A program made the translations under genes and the position numbers. From contig CP032507.1 in assembly GCA_008375315.1 (NCBI GenBank), positions 2,810,071-2,874,070 of the forward strand: a stretch of DNA of 64,000 nucleotides. Direction: 5' to 3'. Below, piece after piece: positions 63,769 to 64,000 of the stretch (within the stretch, counting starts at the first letter, position 1; each line of letters begins with the position of its first letter). The notes under the pieces were generated by a model. The model was given only the letters and a program-made list of their open reading frames with translations, did no database searches and had not been told where the DNA came from. This stretch comes from Ectothiorhodospiraceae bacterium BW-2. GTDB lineage: Bacteria; Pseudomonadota; Gammaproteobacteria; Thiohalomonadales; Thiohalomonadaceae.

Positions 63769-64000
63769 CAGACAGACGAAAGGGAGACGAGCGACCCGTC
63801 TCGATACGCTAATAGGGAGAGATAGCGAACTCAGAGGTGACCTCCACTTTCGAGGGGGGGTGCAGATAGATGGCAAAGTGGTGGGCAATGTACGGGCACC
63901 TAACGGCTCTGGTGCCGTCTTAAGTCTCAGCGAGCAGGGCAAAATAGAGGGGGAGGTGACTGTCCCTAATATCGTGCTCAACGGCGAAGTGGTGGGCGAT
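63758..64000 (+). CDS. Bactofilin-family cytoskeletal protein (5' part, runs off right edge)
   Basis: 81 codons visible from a GTG at 63758 preceded by GAGAAGAGG. After a short basic tail, the repetitive beta-helix begins: TLIGRDSELRGDLHFRGGVQ, VVGNVRAP, SEQGKIEGEVTVPNIVLNGEVVGD. Bactofilins polymerise without nucleotides and act in cell shape, polarity or stalk formation. The overlap with the upstream coiled-coil membrane protein suggests the two act together at the envelope. Confidence 0.88.
   Translation, partial: MWSNRQTKGRRATRLDTLIGRDSELRGDLHFRGGVQIDGKVVGNVRAPNGSGAVLSLSEQGKIEGEVTVPNIVLNGEVVGD

Noticed and set aside
1..64000. tRNA or rRNA genes
   Set aside because: No T-arm consensus with a supporting cloverleaf and no conserved rRNA phrase was noticed; 6S RNA is the only RNA gene supported.

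Overview
The window looks like chromosome of a gammaproteobacterium, moderately GC-rich. The gene orders zapB-like/zapA/6S RNA/5-formyl-THF cyclo-ligase, divergent rpiA/ilvA and hemJ/argC fit that group, as do a DksA and an FNR with all key residues. A pyrophosphate-dependent phosphofructokinase next to a K+-insensitive proton-pumping pyrophosphatase is an arrangement known from chemoautotrophic sulfur oxidisers, their symbionts and methanotrophs. An autotrophic sulfur-oxidising relative is a reasonable but unproven guess. No rRNA, tRNA, CRISPR array or intact transposase was seen.

Layout. 1-760: 5' part of prfC on the minus strand. 1-12 kb: accessory region with a truncated and two full AAA-ATPase-like/PD-(D/E)XK (DUF1703) genes, each followed by the same 26-bp palindrome; an 1804-residue secreted protein with a caspase-fold (C13-like) domain; a broken copy of that protein's C terminus; and an AT-rich HAD gene. 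12.3-23.7 kb: mostly conserved genes (FIST sensor, dksA, HDOD, msrP, pfp-hppA, a HAD phosphatase, a PilZ protein, rpiA, ilvA). 23.6-32.7 kb, minus strand: a large hybrid histidine kinase split by a frameshift, anmK, nadA, aspS and an FmdB-type zinc ribbon. 32.8-40.7 kb: SDR and CHAT/TPR genes, then cheV, a FadL-like outer-membrane protein, an M48 protease and an SH3 protein.

40.7-55.4 kb is an inserted island. It is bounded by ~290-bp direct repeats made from the 3' end of the CHASE2/adenylate cyclase gene. It holds seven tandem paralogues of one AAA+ ATPase/PD-(D/E)XK protein, gene remnants and an ADP-ribosylglycohydrolase gene. The paralogues are assembled from a few interchangeable blocks, as if by gene conversion. 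The flanks suggest the island entered by a single crossover of a circular molecule into an ancestral dnaG-cyclase-SH3-M48-OMP gene run.

55.1-64 kb: CHASE2 cyclase, dnaG, 5-formyl-THF cyclo-ligase, 6S RNA, zapA and a zapB-like gene on the minus strand; then fnr, hemJ (minus), argC, a coiled-coil membrane protein and the start of a bactofilin gene.

How the genes work together. pfp and hppA couple PPi to sugar-phosphate metabolism and proton pumping, and rpiA adds a pentose-phosphate/Calvin step. FNR, DksA and 6S RNA are global regulators. PilZ, HDOD, CheV, the hybrid kinase and the cyclase are signalling proteins. The two multicopy ATPase-nuclease families are the best candidates for an undescribed system, but their function cannot be read from sequence.
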